DNA of 64,000 nucleotides from assembly GCF_003946165.1 (NCBI RefSeq), contig NZ_RHOI01000001.1, positions 103,343-167,342 on the forward strand. Reading direction: 5' to 3'. The translations under genes were made by a program, and so were the position numbers. The DNA comes from Lacticaseibacillus baoqingensis. Its GTDB lineage: Bacteria > Bacillota > Bacilli > Lactobacillales > Lactobacillaceae. Shown piece by piece: positions 46,501-54,419 of the stretch (the first letter of the stretch is position 1; each line of letters starts with the position of its first letter). The notes beneath the pieces were generated by a model that saw only the letters and a program-made list of their open reading frames with translations, did not search any database and had not been told where the DNA came from.

Positions 46501-49172
46501 TTACTGGCAGCTCGACCATCAAAGCCAAAGTACATTATCAAGATGCAACTGGTGATCATCTTGTCGACTTACCTGATTTGAAGCAAACCTTAGTGGACAA
46601 TCAAGACACCCTCCCAAGTTTCCCAGATACGCTGCCAAGTGCTGACATTCCAGATGGCTATCAACAATCCGGCACCCCAACGTTTTACAACGAGGCCGGT
46701 GTCGCCCAAACGGGTATTCCGGTTGGCCAAACCATCACCGATGCTTTTGATGGCAGTTACGTCCAATACGAACTGACCGCCATCGCGACGAGTGTCACCG
46801 TGAAATTGGTAGATGTTGATACCGGGACACAGCTGGCGCAAACCGAAGCGACTGGCACGCCTGGGGATGCTGTTCCAACGACACAAGTCGCGATCCCTAC
46901 TGGTTATCAACTGGTCAAAACAGTGGGCGATACGACCTTCCCGCAGTCTGGCCAGACTGGTGTGCTGACGCTTTATGTTGGCAAGGTGAACACGGATGGC
47001 TTTAAGCCAAAGACGGCCAATGTCGCCGTTGAATACACCGACATTGATACCGGCAAGATCGTGCGCGGCTTGATCAAAACTGGCAAGCCAGGCGAAACAG
47101 TGCCGCTGAACGCTGCCGATGTGCCGGCCGATTATCAAGTGATCAAGCAAACTGGGGATACGACCTTCCCAGCAGCCGGCGATGCCGGCAAGTTGATCAT
47201 TTACATTGGCAAGGTGAACACGGATGGCTTTAAGCCAAAGACGGCCAATGTTGCGGTTGAATACACCGACATTGATACCGGCAAGATCGTGCGCGGCTTG
47301 ATCAAAACTGGCAAGCCAGGCGAAACAGTGCCGCTGAACGCTGCCGATGTGCCGGCCGATTATCAAGTGATCAAGCAAACTGGGGATACGACCTTCCCAG
47401 CAGCCGGCGATGCCGGCAAGTTGATCATTTACATTGGCAAGGTGAACACGGATGGCTTTAAGCCAAAGACGGCCAATGTTGCGGTTGAATACACCGACAT
47501 CGATACCGGCAAGATCGTGCGCGGTTTGATCAAGACTGGGAAACCAGGCGAAACCGTACCGCTGAACGCTGCCGATGTGCCAGCCGATTATCAAGTGATC
47601 AAGCAAACTGGGGATACGACCTTCCCAGCAGCCGGCGATGCTGGCAAGTTGATCATCTACATTGGCAAGGTGAACACGGATGGCTTTAAGCCAAAGACGG
47701 CCAATGTTGCTGTTGAATACACCGACATTGATACCGGCAAGATCGTGCGCGGTTTGATCAAAACTGGGAAGCCAGGCGAAACAGTACCGCTGTCTGATGC
47801 CGATGTGCCGGCCGATTATCAAGTGATCAAGCAAACTGGAGATACGAGCTTCCCAGCAGCGGGCGATGCCGGTAAGTTGATCATCTACATTGGCAAGGTG
47901 AACACGGATGGCTTTAAGCCAAAGACGGCTAATGTCGCCGTTGAATACACCGATATTGATACCGGCAAGATCGTACGCGGTTTGATTAAGACTGGGAAAC
48001 CAGGCGAAACAGTGCCGCTGAACGATGCCGATGTGCCGGCCGATTATCAAGTGATCAAACAAACTGGGGATACGACCTTCCCAGCAGCCGGCGATGCCGG
48101 CAAGTTGATCATTTACATTGGCAAGGTCAATCCAGACGGGTTCAAGCGTCAAACCGTCAATGTGGCGGTTGAATATGTCGATGTCGATACAGGCGCTTTA
48201 GTCAAGGGCTTGATCAAAGCAGGTAAACCCGGCGCAACGGTGCCGTTGGACCCTGCAGATATTCCGGCAACCTATCATCAAGTTGGAATGTCAGGCAGTA
48301 CCATTTTTACAGATGTCGATAGCAAGCTGACGATTTACATCAAGCAAGAGCACAGTACCTTGACGATTCGGTTCGTTGACATGAGCGGGCGTGAGTTGAA
48401 AACCGCAACGACTCAAGTCGGAGTGGTTGGCGAAGCGTTCAAAGTTGTGCCACCGGCTAATATCCGCGTCTACAAGTATGTCGGCTGGGGCTATGGGGCA
48501 TGGCCGCTTGCCAATCTGAAAAATGATACACAAGTCGTCGGCACATGGACCGCTGAAGATCAGACGCTCACTTTTGTTTATGAAGGTAAGGCAGGAATTC
48601 CTGATGGCGGCAACCCGACAGGCAATCCAACTGGTAATCCGACCGGTAACCCGACAGGCAATCCAACCGGTAACCCAACCGGTAACCCGACTGGTAATCC
48701 GACAGGTAATCCGACAGGTGAACCGACAGGTAACCCGACTGGTAATCCGACAGGTAACCCAACCGGTAACCCGACTGGTAATCCGACAGGTGAACCGACA
48801 GGTAACCCAACCGGTAACCCGACTGGCAACCCGACAGGTGAGCCGACTGGCAATCCAACCGGTAACCCGACTGGTAATCCGACAGGCAACCCAACCGGCA
48901 ACCCAACTGGTAATCCGACAGGCAACCCAACCGGGAATCCGACTGGCAACCCGCAACAATTGCCTCAGACAACGGTTGCTGATGAGACTGATCAGCAATC
49001 GTCTGGTCAGCCTTTGGCGCAACCGGCAAATCCTGCAGCGGCTGCTGGGTCGAAAGCCTTGCCGCAAACCGGCGAAGGCCAGGCAACTCAGGCGCTTTCG
49101 GCATTCGGGGTATTGCAGTCATTGTTAGGTTTGTCTGGTTTGATCGGGCGTAAGCGTCGCGAGGAGAAATAG
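43524..49172 (+). CDS. Large LPxTG-anchored surface adhesin with MucBP-like repeats
   Basis: A 1882-residue cell-wall protein. Signal peptide of the KxYKxGKxW type (HYKLHKSGKRW, then a hydrophobic stretch ending SHFVSA), an Ala/Thr/Pro-rich spacer (about 40-155), a large N-terminal region of beta-rich adhesin-like domains (about 160-1000), and MucBP-like modules with five near-identical 76-residue copies (about 1154-1533). A tail of about 28 GNPT/GEPT units follows (about 1696-1810), then sortase motif LPQTG (from residue 1846), a membrane segment and RKRREE. The ATG at 43524 has GGGGAAGGA upstream. Mucus or extracellular polymer binding is expected from the family; the ligand is unknown. Confidence 0.93.
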   Translation: MTETKEHYKLHKSGKRWVAILVTTVSVGVGLASQSHFVSAAVTGDATGEPQVTATDQDSPAAAAATAADQAKSTTTPAASTSQAPAQTTATSQAATQAAANAPVGTPATATVPAATGQADTRPQNTGETAASEVQRTAVSPIAAPTPAPEPTPTTSATAANLSINRTTVGYGQSTDPLKITVNMTANAGDVFKITVPQSTVTLSGVVADKFSSTAIGTVSQVTNADGTVTITDTINQTGNWTQALVYTPLNNAQALKNATKKTITAPDNKPYTATVTVNGVAQTSTVSFTEDVAPKATITPITRLYPDPTATATVQANTNYVYQFQVDQTNGVRNDDAATKRVNATFNQAGTTITIPVPADFQLDAVLTRELNSFGPDDHTTITQPNGKGGNIVITVPAGSTVDNADQPYRLAGQYVLPTGGTLADTKVTTPITLTQDMGSSVFKAQSPTGYTWSDNVVASTADPNANTHGVTGYAISAGGNSGSDPKQLVLDDDTSDDPALVATFGFSSISAANDPAPTPLAITVPDGLAVTGVKLPDAGTTLTQYLPGTTSYHYVLTLADGTTEAGDQAAGETITAANGALITSFTLTPNYLAAGAISEPTGIGLVGKLAAAYQNGDAVKIGDKLETAISIFGGAAKTSFVQTVSEEINQPALYNARGSNQPGAVADTEAVSTQSGSAGNVNQIWEPIFYWVVDKAYTVKVNAPGAKVSSTDTNDGTKTVVKIDYTGTGYYNTNGQGNLVTITNAPDALNGTYPILAYVSSSRTKFPTTIPGSYTVVPADSLDQTDGDAKAVAFGYRQWDISTISGTYAAYLAQGDDATAQQTGTTDKNSTKPMTFFANVINTADDTDNTAVLVNLPQTGDRQGSQYTFKLTGPISLPAELQPAAAGGVTIPLDHAQVLYSTTATAIDTSSTTIPTTGFVTADQVTNWDDVKSVLLMIGTMPANTTTGRIALTGTVDAKNLQAGKTGYLQAALYTAGSTPNVTDKASAITITGSSTIKAKVHYQDATGDHLVDLPDLKQTLVDNQDTLPSFPDTLPSADIPDGYQQSGTPTFYNEAGVAQTGIPVGQTITDAFDGSYVQYELTAIATSVTVKLVDVDTGTQLAQTEATGTPGDAVPTTQVAIPTGYQLVKTVGDTTFPQSGQTGVLTLYVGKVNTDGFKPKTANVAVEYTDIDTGKIVRGLIKTGKPGETVPLNAADVPADYQVIKQTGDTTFPAAGDAGKLIIYIGKVNTDGFKPKTANVAVEYTDIDTGKIVRGLIKTGKPGETVPLNAADVPADYQVIKQTGDTTFPAAGDAGKLIIYIGKVNTDGFKPKTANVAVEYTDIDTGKIVRGLIKTGKPGETVPLNAADVPADYQVIKQTGDTTFPAAGDAGKLIIYIGKVNTDGFKPKTANVAVEYTDIDTGKIVRGLIKTGKPGETVPLSDADVPADYQVIKQTGDTSFPAAGDAGKLIIYIGKVNTDGFKPKTANVAVEYTDIDTGKIVRGLIKTGKPGETVPLNDADVPADYQVIKQTGDTTFPAAGDAGKLIIYIGKVNPDGFKRQTVNVAVEYVDVDTGALVKGLIKAGKPGATVPLDPADIPATYHQVGMSGSTIFTDVDSKLTIYIKQEHSTLTIRFVDMSGRELKTATTQVGVVGEAFKVVPPANIRVYKYVGWGYGAWPLANLKNDTQVVGTWTAEDQTLTFVYEGKAGIPDGGNPTGNPTGNPTGNPTGNPTGNPTGNPTGNPTGNPTGEPTGNPTGNPTGNPTGNPTGNPTGEPTGNPTGNPTGNPTGEPTGNPTGNPTGNPTGNPTGNPTGNPTGNPTGNPTGNPQQLPQTTVADETDQQSSGQPLAQPANPAAAAGSKALPQTGEGQATQALSAFGVLQSLLGLSGLIGRKRREEK
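46983..48122 (+). repeat. Five tandem 228-bp repeats in the adhesin gene
   Basis: The string AAGGTGAACACGGATGG begins at 46983, 47211, 47439, 47667 and 47895, and a variant at 48123: exactly 228 bases (76 codons) each. Copies are nearly identical in DNA; diverged copies flank the block on both sides. Confidence 0.97.
48609..48956 (+). repeat. 12-bp tandem repeat coding for about 28 GNPT/GEPT units
   Basis: GGCAACCCGACA-type 12-mers with synonymous changes at codon third positions (GGC/GGT, AAC/AAT, CCG/CCA, ACA/ACC/ACT). Three units have Glu in place of Asn. It forms the cell-wall-spanning tail before LPQTG. Confidence 0.95.
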
Positions 49173-49180
49173 AAATGGTC

Positions 49181-49209
49181 AAAAAGGTTGTCTCTTGACA
49201 GCCTTTTTG
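49181..49209 (+). terminator. Terminator after the adhesin gene
   Basis: AAAAAGGTTGTC pairs with GACAGCCTTTTT over a six-base loop. The remaining bases to clpX (49210-49499) show no gene; an extended -10, TGGTATGAT, lies at about 49465-49473. Confidence 0.85.
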
Positions 49210-49499
49210 TTTGGTCTGATTCGCACTTACTAATCACTAGCAGTATACTAAACTCATGTCCACGAAAACATCGCGGCAGCGGCTCATAAGGCGCGTTTGA
49301 GCCGCCACGTGTGCAGTCAAAACTGCCTGCTTAGGCAAAAATCGATGACCAGTTTGTCACCGACCTATACCGTGGTCGTGCGCGTCTGGATCAGAGGATT
49401 GCAACCAAGTTTTCACTATGGTAGGCTAGACCAAGTCACGACCTATGCAGGGCCGCCCTGTTTTGGTATGATGATGTTAACAAGAAGGGGTTGAATAAT

Positions 49500-50756
49500 A
49501 TGTTTGACAACGTTGAGACCACTGGTCCAGTGACCTGCAGTTTCTGCGGGAAGTCCCAAGACCAAGTGAAGAAGATCGTTGCTGGCCCTGGCGTATATAT
49601 TTGTAACGAATGTATCGAGTTATGCAAGCAAATCATCGATGAAGAGTTCAAAGAAGATGCGTACCAGAACCTGTTAGAGGTCCCGAAGCCAGCCGAGATC
49701 TTGAAGATCTTGAATGACTACGTGATCGGCCAAGATGCTGCTAAGCGGGCCTTGTCGGTGGCGGTTTATAACCACTACAAGCGGGTCAACCAGATGGAAG
49801 TTGCGGATAAAGATGATACTGAACTGCAAAAGTCCAATATTGCCTTAATCGGGCCAACCGGTTCTGGGAAGACTTTCTTGGCCCAAAGCCTCGCGCGGAT
49901 CTTAAATGTCCCGTTTGCGATCGCTGATGCCACGACACTTACTGAAGCCGGGTATGTCGGCGAAGATGTTGAAAATATCTTGTTGAAGCTGCTGCAAAGT
50001 GCCGACTATGATGTTGAGCGCGCCCAAAAAGGGATCATTTATATCGATGAAATCGATAAGATCGCCAAGAAGTCAGAAAACGTTTCGATCACCCGAGATG
50101 TTTCTGGTGAAGGGGTGCAACAAGCATTGCTGAAGATCTTGGAAGGCACGATCGCCAATGTGCCACCTCAAGGCGGACGCAAGCATCCGCAACAAGAATT
50201 TATCCAGATCGACACGACGAACATCTTGTTCATTGTTGGTGGGGCCTTTGACGGCATCGAACAGATCGTCAAGAATCGGATGGGCGAAAAAGTCATCGGA
50301 TTCGGCGCGAACTCTGATGAAGCCAAGGGCTATGATCCTTCCAAGTCGGTCATGCAACAGATCGTGCCTGAAGACTTGATGAAATTTGGGATCATTCCTG
50401 AATTCATCGGCCGGATCCCGATCATTGCCGCACTGGAGAAATTGACCGAAGACGACTTGGTCCGCATTTTGACCGAACCAAAGAACGCATTGGTCAAGCA
50501 ATACCAAAAGCTGCTGTCGCTGGATGATACCGAACTGGAATTCACCAAGCCGGCCTTGCATGCGATCGCGCATCAAGCAATCGAACGCGATACCGGTGCG
50601 CGTGGCTTACGGTCGATCATTGAAGCGGTAATGCAAGACCTGATGTTTGATCTGCCAAGCCGCCCAGAAGTGGCTAAAGCAGTGGTGACTAAAGCCGCCG
50701 TTGAAGGCAAGGGGAAACCTGAAATGATCCTAGAAGACGGTCAAGAAGCCTCATAA
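49500..50756 (+). CDS. clpX: ATP-dependent Clp protease ATP-binding subunit ClpX
   Basis: AAA+ unfoldase feeding ClpP. The 418-residue protein has the N-terminal zinc finger (CSFCGK ... CNECIELC, about residues 14-41), Walker [11 protein letters not shown], Walker [12 protein letters not shown], sensor and arginine-finger regions (EFIGRIP) and RGARGLRS-type sensor 2 ([10 protein letters not shown]). ATG 49500 is preferred: AGAAGGGG is nine bases upstream, whereas the frame start TTG at 49491 abuts it. A terminator follows immediately, so clpX is not obviously cotranscribed with engB. Confidence 0.98.
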   Translation: MFDNVETTGPVTCSFCGKSQDQVKKIVAGPGVYICNECIELCKQIIDEEFKEDAYQNLLEVPKPAEILKILNDYVIGQDAAKRALSVAVYNHYKRVNQMEVADKDDTELQKSNIALIGPTGSGKTFLAQSLARILNVPFAIADATTLTEAGYVGEDVENILLKLLQSADYDVERAQKGIIYIDEIDKIAKKSENVSITRDVSGEGVQQALLKILEGTIANVPPQGGRKHPQQEFIQIDTTNILFIVGGAFDGIEQIVKNRMGEKVIGFGANSDEAKGYDPSKSVMQQIVPEDLMKFGIIPEFIGRIPIIAALEKLTEDDLVRILTEPKNALVKQYQKLLSLDDTELEFTKPALHAIAHQAIERDTGARGLRSIIEAVMQDLMFDLPSRPEVAKAVVTKAAVEGKGKPEMILEDGQEAS

Positions 50757-50760
50757 CCGC

Positions 50761-50789
50761 AAAAGCCAGCCGCTTGGGCTGGCTTTTTT
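50761..50789 (+). terminator. Terminator after clpX
   Basis: AAAAGCCAGCC and GGCTGGCTTTTTT form a compact hairpin with a five-base loop. Confidence 0.92.
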
Positions 50790-50797
50790 CGTGCATC

Positions 50798-50830
50798 AAA
50801 AAAGCGTTGCGACAAAATGCATCGCAACGC
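50798..50830 (-). terminator. Terminator of the orphan RNA
   Basis: On the minus strand GCGTTGCGA pairs with TCGCAACGC over a nine-base loop, followed by TTTTTT. Confidence 0.92.
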
Positions 50831-51112
50831 CTCCGGACAGGTTCAGGCAACCATAATTGCTGGCTGAACTGTGTCACCACCAGGTTCACACTTGGACCCT
50901 CTGGTGTGCCTCTCGGCAGGCCAGGTCCTGTTGTGGAAGCCGATGGGATAGCCCTGCATGATTGCCACAGGGGTGCAAGCGTACCATCGCACCGGCGCCT
51001 CACTATCACCCACGTTCTAGAACCGTGGGGACATCGTAAGCCTGCGTCGTAAAGCACGATGACCGGTACTTGCCTGCCAGCTTCAACACACGCTGGCGTT
51101 ATCGATTTCCAC
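50798..51112 (-). ncRNA. Orphan structured RNA between clpX and engB
   Basis: A transcription unit of about 315 nt with no convincing protein. On the minus strand it starts after a good promoter and ends in a terminator. The 5' end GTTGTGGAA (about 51115-51107) pairs with TTCCACAAC at 50938-50930, and the pairing continues after one mismatch, closing a 5' domain of about 185 nt. Inside are CCAGC/GCUGG, GCAAG-UACC/GGUA-CUUGC, the apical CCCCACG/CGUGGG and CCCUG/CAGGG helices. A second domain (50929-50834) holds further hairpins such as GUUCAG/CUGAAC. It lacks the RNase P core, SRP domain IV, tmRNA ends or tag, and T-box motif. A 6S-like shape is possible for the 5' domain only. Function unknown. 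Confidence 0.7.
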
Positions 51113-51118
51113 AACTTT

Positions 51119-51146
51119 AGTATAGCAGTTTTGCCACTGATTGCAA
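51119..51146 (-). promoter_or_regulatory. Promoter of the orphan RNA
   Basis: Minus strand TTGCAA (51146-51141) and TATACT (51124-51119) with 16 bases between them; TGC before TATACT gives an extended -10. Start expected near 51112. Confidence 0.8.
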
Positions 51147-51370
51147 GCGTTTTCTTAACAAAAAATAACCGTAAGGGATCAATTAAACATCCTTATTATC
51201 GTATTAATAATTGCAGCGACACTGATCCTTGTCAGATCGTGCATTTTGCTAAATGTGAGTCAGATCTAACCAATCGAACATTGATTTTTTGATGTTGCGT
51301 TACGTGTTTGTAACTAGGTGCGGCTGGTGAGGTATGCTAAACTAGAACGGTGAGATTGGAGTTGAACCGA

Positions 51371-51970
51371 GTGAAAGTAAACAACGTAGAACTAACGATC
51401 AGTGCGGTGAGCGCCAAGCAGTATCCAGATACCGGCTTTCCTGAGATCGCTTTTGTCGGGCGCAGTAACGTCGGCAAGTCGAGTTTGATCAACAAGTTGA
51501 TCGATCGCAAGGCCATGGCGCGGACGTCCAGTGTTCCTGGGAAAACCCAAACCCTGAATTTCTATTTACTCGAAGACATGTTGTACTTCGTGGACGTGCC
51601 AGGATATGGGTTTGCCAAGGTCTCTAAAGCAGATCGTGCCAAGTTTGCTGCGATGATCGAAGAATATCTGACCACCCGCGGTCAGCTGCGCGGGGCGGTC
51701 CAGCTCGTCGATGCGCGGCATGCGCCGAGTGCCGATGATGTCAGCATGTATCAATACCTCAAGTATTATCATGTAAAGACTTTAGTGGTAGGCACCAAAG
51801 TCGACAAGACTAGCCGCGCCAAACGCGCCAGTGTGATCAAGACGATCAAACAGACGCTTGATCTCAATCAAACCGATGAATTGATCTTATTTTCAGCAGA
51901 GACCGGTGAAGGCAAAGCGCAAGTCTGGAAGTGGCTGGAGCAAACGGCAGGCATTGGGGGAGAAGTTTAA
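51371..51970 (+). CDS. engB: Ribosome biogenesis GTP-binding protein EngB/YsxC
   Basis: GTPase needed for 50S assembly. The product (199 residues from the GTG at 51371) has G1 GRSNVGKSSLIN, G2 region SSVPGKTQTLNFY, G3 DVPGYG, G4 GTKVDK and G5 FSAETGEG. GTG 51371 is preferred over GTG 51350: GGAG lies nine bases upstream and the protein then begins VKVNNVELTISAV like B. subtilis YsxC. Between clpX and engB, normally adjacent, lies the orphan RNA. The stop overlaps the next gene's ATG by one base. Confidence 0.96.
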   Translation: MKVNNVELTISAVSAKQYPDTGFPEIAFVGRSNVGKSSLINKLIDRKAMARTSSVPGKTQTLNFYLLEDMLYFVDVPGYGFAKVSKADRAKFAAMIEEYLTTRGQLRGAVQLVDARHAPSADDVSMYQYLKYYHVKTLVVGTKVDKTSRAKRASVIKTIKQTLDLNQTDELILFSAETGEGKAQVWKWLEQTAGIGGEV

Positions 51971-52254
51971 TGGAACTCAACGATTATCAAAAAGAAGCCA
52001 ACAAGACGCTTGCTGGCAATGAGCATGTGTTGACGAATTTGGCGCTAGGGTTGAGCAGTGACGCCGGGCAAGTCGTTGACTCGATCAAGCGCTACACGTT
52101 CCAAGGACAAGACCTCAACAAAGAGAAGCTGCAACATGAACTCGGTGATGTGCTGTGGTATTTGTCGCAGATCGCGTTGTGGGCGGATATTGATTTTGAA
52201 GCCGTGGGCCAAGCAAATCTTGAGGCGTTGGCGAAGCGCTATCCGCAAGACTGA
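51970..52254 (+). CDS. MazG-like nucleotide pyrophosphohydrolase
   Basis: A 94-residue all-alpha NTP pyrophosphatase-like protein. MazG-type acidic residues are visible, including the ELGDVLWYLSQIA helix (ExxD) and LNDYQKEANKT at the start; the first ExxE pair seems replaced by DAGQVVDS, so activity may be weaker or altered. Probably hydrolyses non-canonical or excess NTPs. It begins at the engB stop (TTTAATGG, one-base overlap) with GGGGGAG upstream, so it is coupled to engB. A terminator follows. Confidence 0.8.
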   Translation: MELNDYQKEANKTLAGNEHVLTNLALGLSSDAGQVVDSIKRYTFQGQDLNKEKLQHELGDVLWYLSQIALWADIDFEAVGQANLEALAKRYPQD

Positions 52255-52256
52255 TC

Positions 52257-52300
52257 AAAAAGGTGCCGCTGCCAGTTTTTGGCAAGCGGCACCTTTTTTG
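52257..52300 (+). terminator. Terminator between the MazG-like gene and the convergent antiporter gene
   Basis: AAAAGGTGCCGCT pairs with AGCGGCACCTTTTTT, inner TGCCA/TGGCA arm. Confidence 0.9.
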
Positions 52301-52313
52301 TGTCAAGCGTTGG

Positions 52314-53459
52314 CTACGCAGGCGTATTCGCGGCGTGTTTGAGTAAAAATGGCGCCAACAGCGTCGTGACGATGATCACGGTGATCATCACTGAATAGTC
52401 TTGCCGGCCTAGCAGGTGCGCTTGATAGCCGATTTGGGCGATGATCAAGGCCATTTCACCGCGAGAAACCATGCCGGCACCGACAAAGTACGCCTCTGAC
52501 GGCGAAAAGCCAGCCAAGCGCGCGCCACCGCCAGCCCCCAGCAGCTTGCTGACGATCGCCGCGATGGTCAAGACGGCGATGAAACCAATTTGGCTGCCCA
52601 TCCCCGCCAGCGACAGGCTCAAGCCGATGCTAACAAAGAATACCGGGATAAACACCGCGTAACCGATCGGCTCCAAGTGAGCGGCAACGGTATGGCGGGC
52701 AGTGGTTTGGCCGATTGCGATCCCGGCAAAAAATGCACCCACTGCCGCACTTAACCCCACGAGATCAGCGACATACGCCATGCCAAAGCACAAGATCAAG
52801 GCAATCAAGGTTTCGCCCACTGGCAAAAGCAGCGCCGCGCCAAGTTTAGCTAAGCTTGGCGCGATAAAGCGCACCACCAAAAACGTCCCCACAAAATACA
52901 GGGCTTGCGCGCCAAAGCGCAGGACTAAGGGGATGCTGGTGGCGGTTTCTGCGCCTAATGTCCCGACCATGAGGCTTAATAACACTACCGCTAACACATC
53001 ATCGACCACCGCTGCGCCTAAGATCGTCGCACCGCCTTTGCCATCTAATCGGCCTAGTTCTTTCATCACCGCCACCGAGATCGACACCGACGTGGCTGCG
53101 AAGATGATGCCGACAAACAGGCTTTCTTGCCATGGCAGCCCAAAGGCTAACGCCACCAAACCAGTCAGTGCGATCGGGGCCATAATGCCGATCACGGCGA
53201 CTAAGACACTGGGGCGCAAGTACTTTTTTAACAAGCCCAAGTCGCTTTCGATACCGGCCAAAAACATCAAGCAGATCACGCCGATCTCGGCAAAATCATG
53301 AATGAACGCAGTGGGCTGCAACCAGTTCAATAGTGCCGGCCCCAGCACGATCCCGACCACTAGCTGGCCGAGCACCGCGGGGATCCCTATGCGTGCACTC
53401 AGGTGGCCCACTAACGTCGTTGCCAGCAAGATCAAAACCAAGTTTCCTAAAAATGTCAT
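52314..53459 (-). CDS. CPA2-family cation/proton antiporter (NapA/Kef-like)
   Basis: A 381-residue membrane protein with about 12 membrane segments. The CPA2 marks are IGIPAVLGQLVVGIVLGPALL near the N-terminus (seen as AVLGQLVVGIVLGP), AGIESDLGLLKKYL and the ion-binding double aspartate in LGAAVVDDVLAVVLL, typical of electrogenic Na+/H+ NapA-like members. No C-terminal TrkA-N domain is present. ATG 53459 follows GGAGGAC; the longer frame to 53579 is the leader. A 55-base hairpin with a T-run precedes it, suggesting attenuation. Ion specificity (Na+ or K+) cannot be decided. Confidence 0.9.
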   Translation of the reverse strand: MTFLGNLVLILLATTLVGHLSARIGIPAVLGQLVVGIVLGPALLNWLQPTAFIHDFAEIGVICLMFLAGIESDLGLLKKYLRPSVLVAVIGIMAPIALTGLVALAFGLPWQESLFVGIIFAATSVSISVAVMKELGRLDGKGGATILGAAVVDDVLAVVLLSLMVGTLGAETATSIPLVLRFGAQALYFVGTFLVVRFIAPSLAKLGAALLLPVGETLIALILCFGMAYVADLVGLSAAVGAFFAGIAIGQTTARHTVAAHLEPIGYAVFIPVFFVSIGLSLSLAGMGSQIGFIAVLTIAAIVSKLLGAGGGARLAGFSPSEAYFVGAGMVSRGEMALIIAQIGYQAHLLGRQDYSVMITVIIVTTLLAPFLLKHAANTPA

Positions 53460-53482
53460 TAAAGTCCTCCAGAATGCACGAA

Positions 53483-53537
53483 AAAGCGCCAAGAAAAATC
53501 TCTTTTCCGCCCCGAAAAGAGAAGTCCTTGGCGCTTT
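53483..53537 (-). promoter_or_regulatory. Terminator-like leader hairpin upstream of the antiporter gene
   Basis: On the minus strand AAAGCGCCAAG (53537-53527) pairs with CTTGGCGCTTT (53493-53483), with an inner TCTCTTTTC/GAAAAGAGA arm; TTTTTC follows, and the antiporter start is 24 bases further on. As an intrinsic terminator before the gene it would act as an attenuator. A possible -10, TACAAT, lies upstream at about 53561-53566. Confidence 0.65.
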
Positions 53538-53620
53538 GCCAACCGCATCAATTTTAAATTGTACCCATAAGTATACCAATCACCACACGACTTGTCCAGA
53601 ATGCGGGTCATCACGGACAG

Positions 53621-54346
53621 TCAGTGCTGGAACAGTAGGCGTTTTAAGCCGGGAAGCAAGCCGTAGTTTGTGACGATCTGGCCTTGATGATGCCTTGGAT
53701 CGACGACGACTTTGATGACGGCGCTGGCACCTTCTGCCACGGGTCGGATAAAGGGACTTTGCCTGTGACCATTTAAGTCAGTTGAGACGCCGCCTGGCAT
53801 CATCCCACAGATCTCAACGGGGAGCCGTTGTGCCTTAAAGCTTTGCGCAAAGAGCTTGATCATTTTGTTGAGCGCGGTTTTGCTGATGACATAACTGAAC
53901 GGATGGAAAAAGCGGGTGGCGTTGACGGGGATGGTCAGGTTCACGATGCGGCCAGAATTGCGCTGCAATATTGGCGTGAACGCCTTGATCATGGCGAAAG
54001 TGCCGACAACATTGACTTGTAAGGCAGCTTGTAAGTCGTTGATCGCAGTGGCAAGCGGCGCTGCTTGCATGTCTGCGGCAATGCCGGCATTGTTGACCAA
54101 TACCTTTAACTCAGGGTGCGCCTGGGCGACCGTCATTGCCGCAGTGTGGATCGTTTCAGGATCGTTGAGGTCGATCTTGATCCATTCAGCGATGATGCCT
54201 GCTGCTTGCAGTTGGGCGACCGCCGCTTGTCCGCGGCCTTGATCGCGAGCGCCTAAAAGGATCGTCCACCCTTTTTCACCAAGCTGTTGGGCGACCGCAA
54301 AACCGATGCCGCGATTGGCACCGGTGATCAAAACAGTATTTGCCAT
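53621..54346 (-). CDS. Short-chain dehydrogenase/reductase
   Basis: Classical SDR of 241 residues. NAD(P) motif TGANRGIGFAVAQQLG at the N-terminus, NNAG, and catalytic YVISKTALNK (Tyr-x3-Lys); the Ser of the triad falls in the TIPVNATRFFHPFSY region and is not obvious. Similar to carbonyl-reductase-type SDRs; the substrate is unknown. Its promoter region borders the right end of the TnpB element, so that insertion may have changed its control. Confidence 0.88.
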   Translation of the reverse strand: MANTVLITGANRGIGFAVAQQLGEKGWTILLGARDQGRGQAAVAQLQAAGIIAEWIKIDLNDPETIHTAAMTVAQAHPELKVLVNNAGIAADMQAAPLATAINDLQAALQVNVVGTFAMIKAFTPILQRNSGRIVNLTIPVNATRFFHPFSYVISKTALNKMIKLFAQSFKAQRLPVEICGMMPGGVSTDLNGHRQSPFIRPVAEGASAVIKVVVDPRHHQGQIVTNYGLLPGLKRLLFQH

Positions 54347-54419
54347 GTGTGCTTACCTGCTATATAAAATGTGGAAGAATGTCTAATGACACTAGTAAAG
54401 GATTGTATTTTTCCTTTCT

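Noticed and set aside
46590..48152. Long minus-strand frame (520 codons) opposite the adhesin repeats
   Set aside because: It is the antisense of the 228-bp repeats, so one open unit stays open in every copy. No start signals and no known protein pattern.
48291..49182. Several minus- and plus-strand frames over the GNPT tail
   Set aside because: They are alternative readings of a 12-bp tandem repeat, which is open in many frames by construction.
49210..49499. CtsR operator upstream of clpX
   Set aside because: GTCAAAA and TTTGTCACC fragments are present but not in the heptad repeat order of a CtsR box, and clpX is often not in that regulon.
50798..51112. tmRNA, RNase P RNA, SRP RNA or 6S RNA as identity of the orphan RNA
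   Set aside because: No tRNA-like ends or tag, no GAGGAAAGUC/ACAGAA core, no GGUCAGG-GGAAGGAAGCAGC-type domain, and a length and 3' domain that do not fit 6S RNA.
50689..51114. Open frame of 141 codons on the minus strand over the orphan RNA
   Set aside because: No ribosome site, composition unlike a protein (Arg/Cys/Pro-rich), it runs through the RNA hairpins and terminator into clpX. The RNA explanation fits better.
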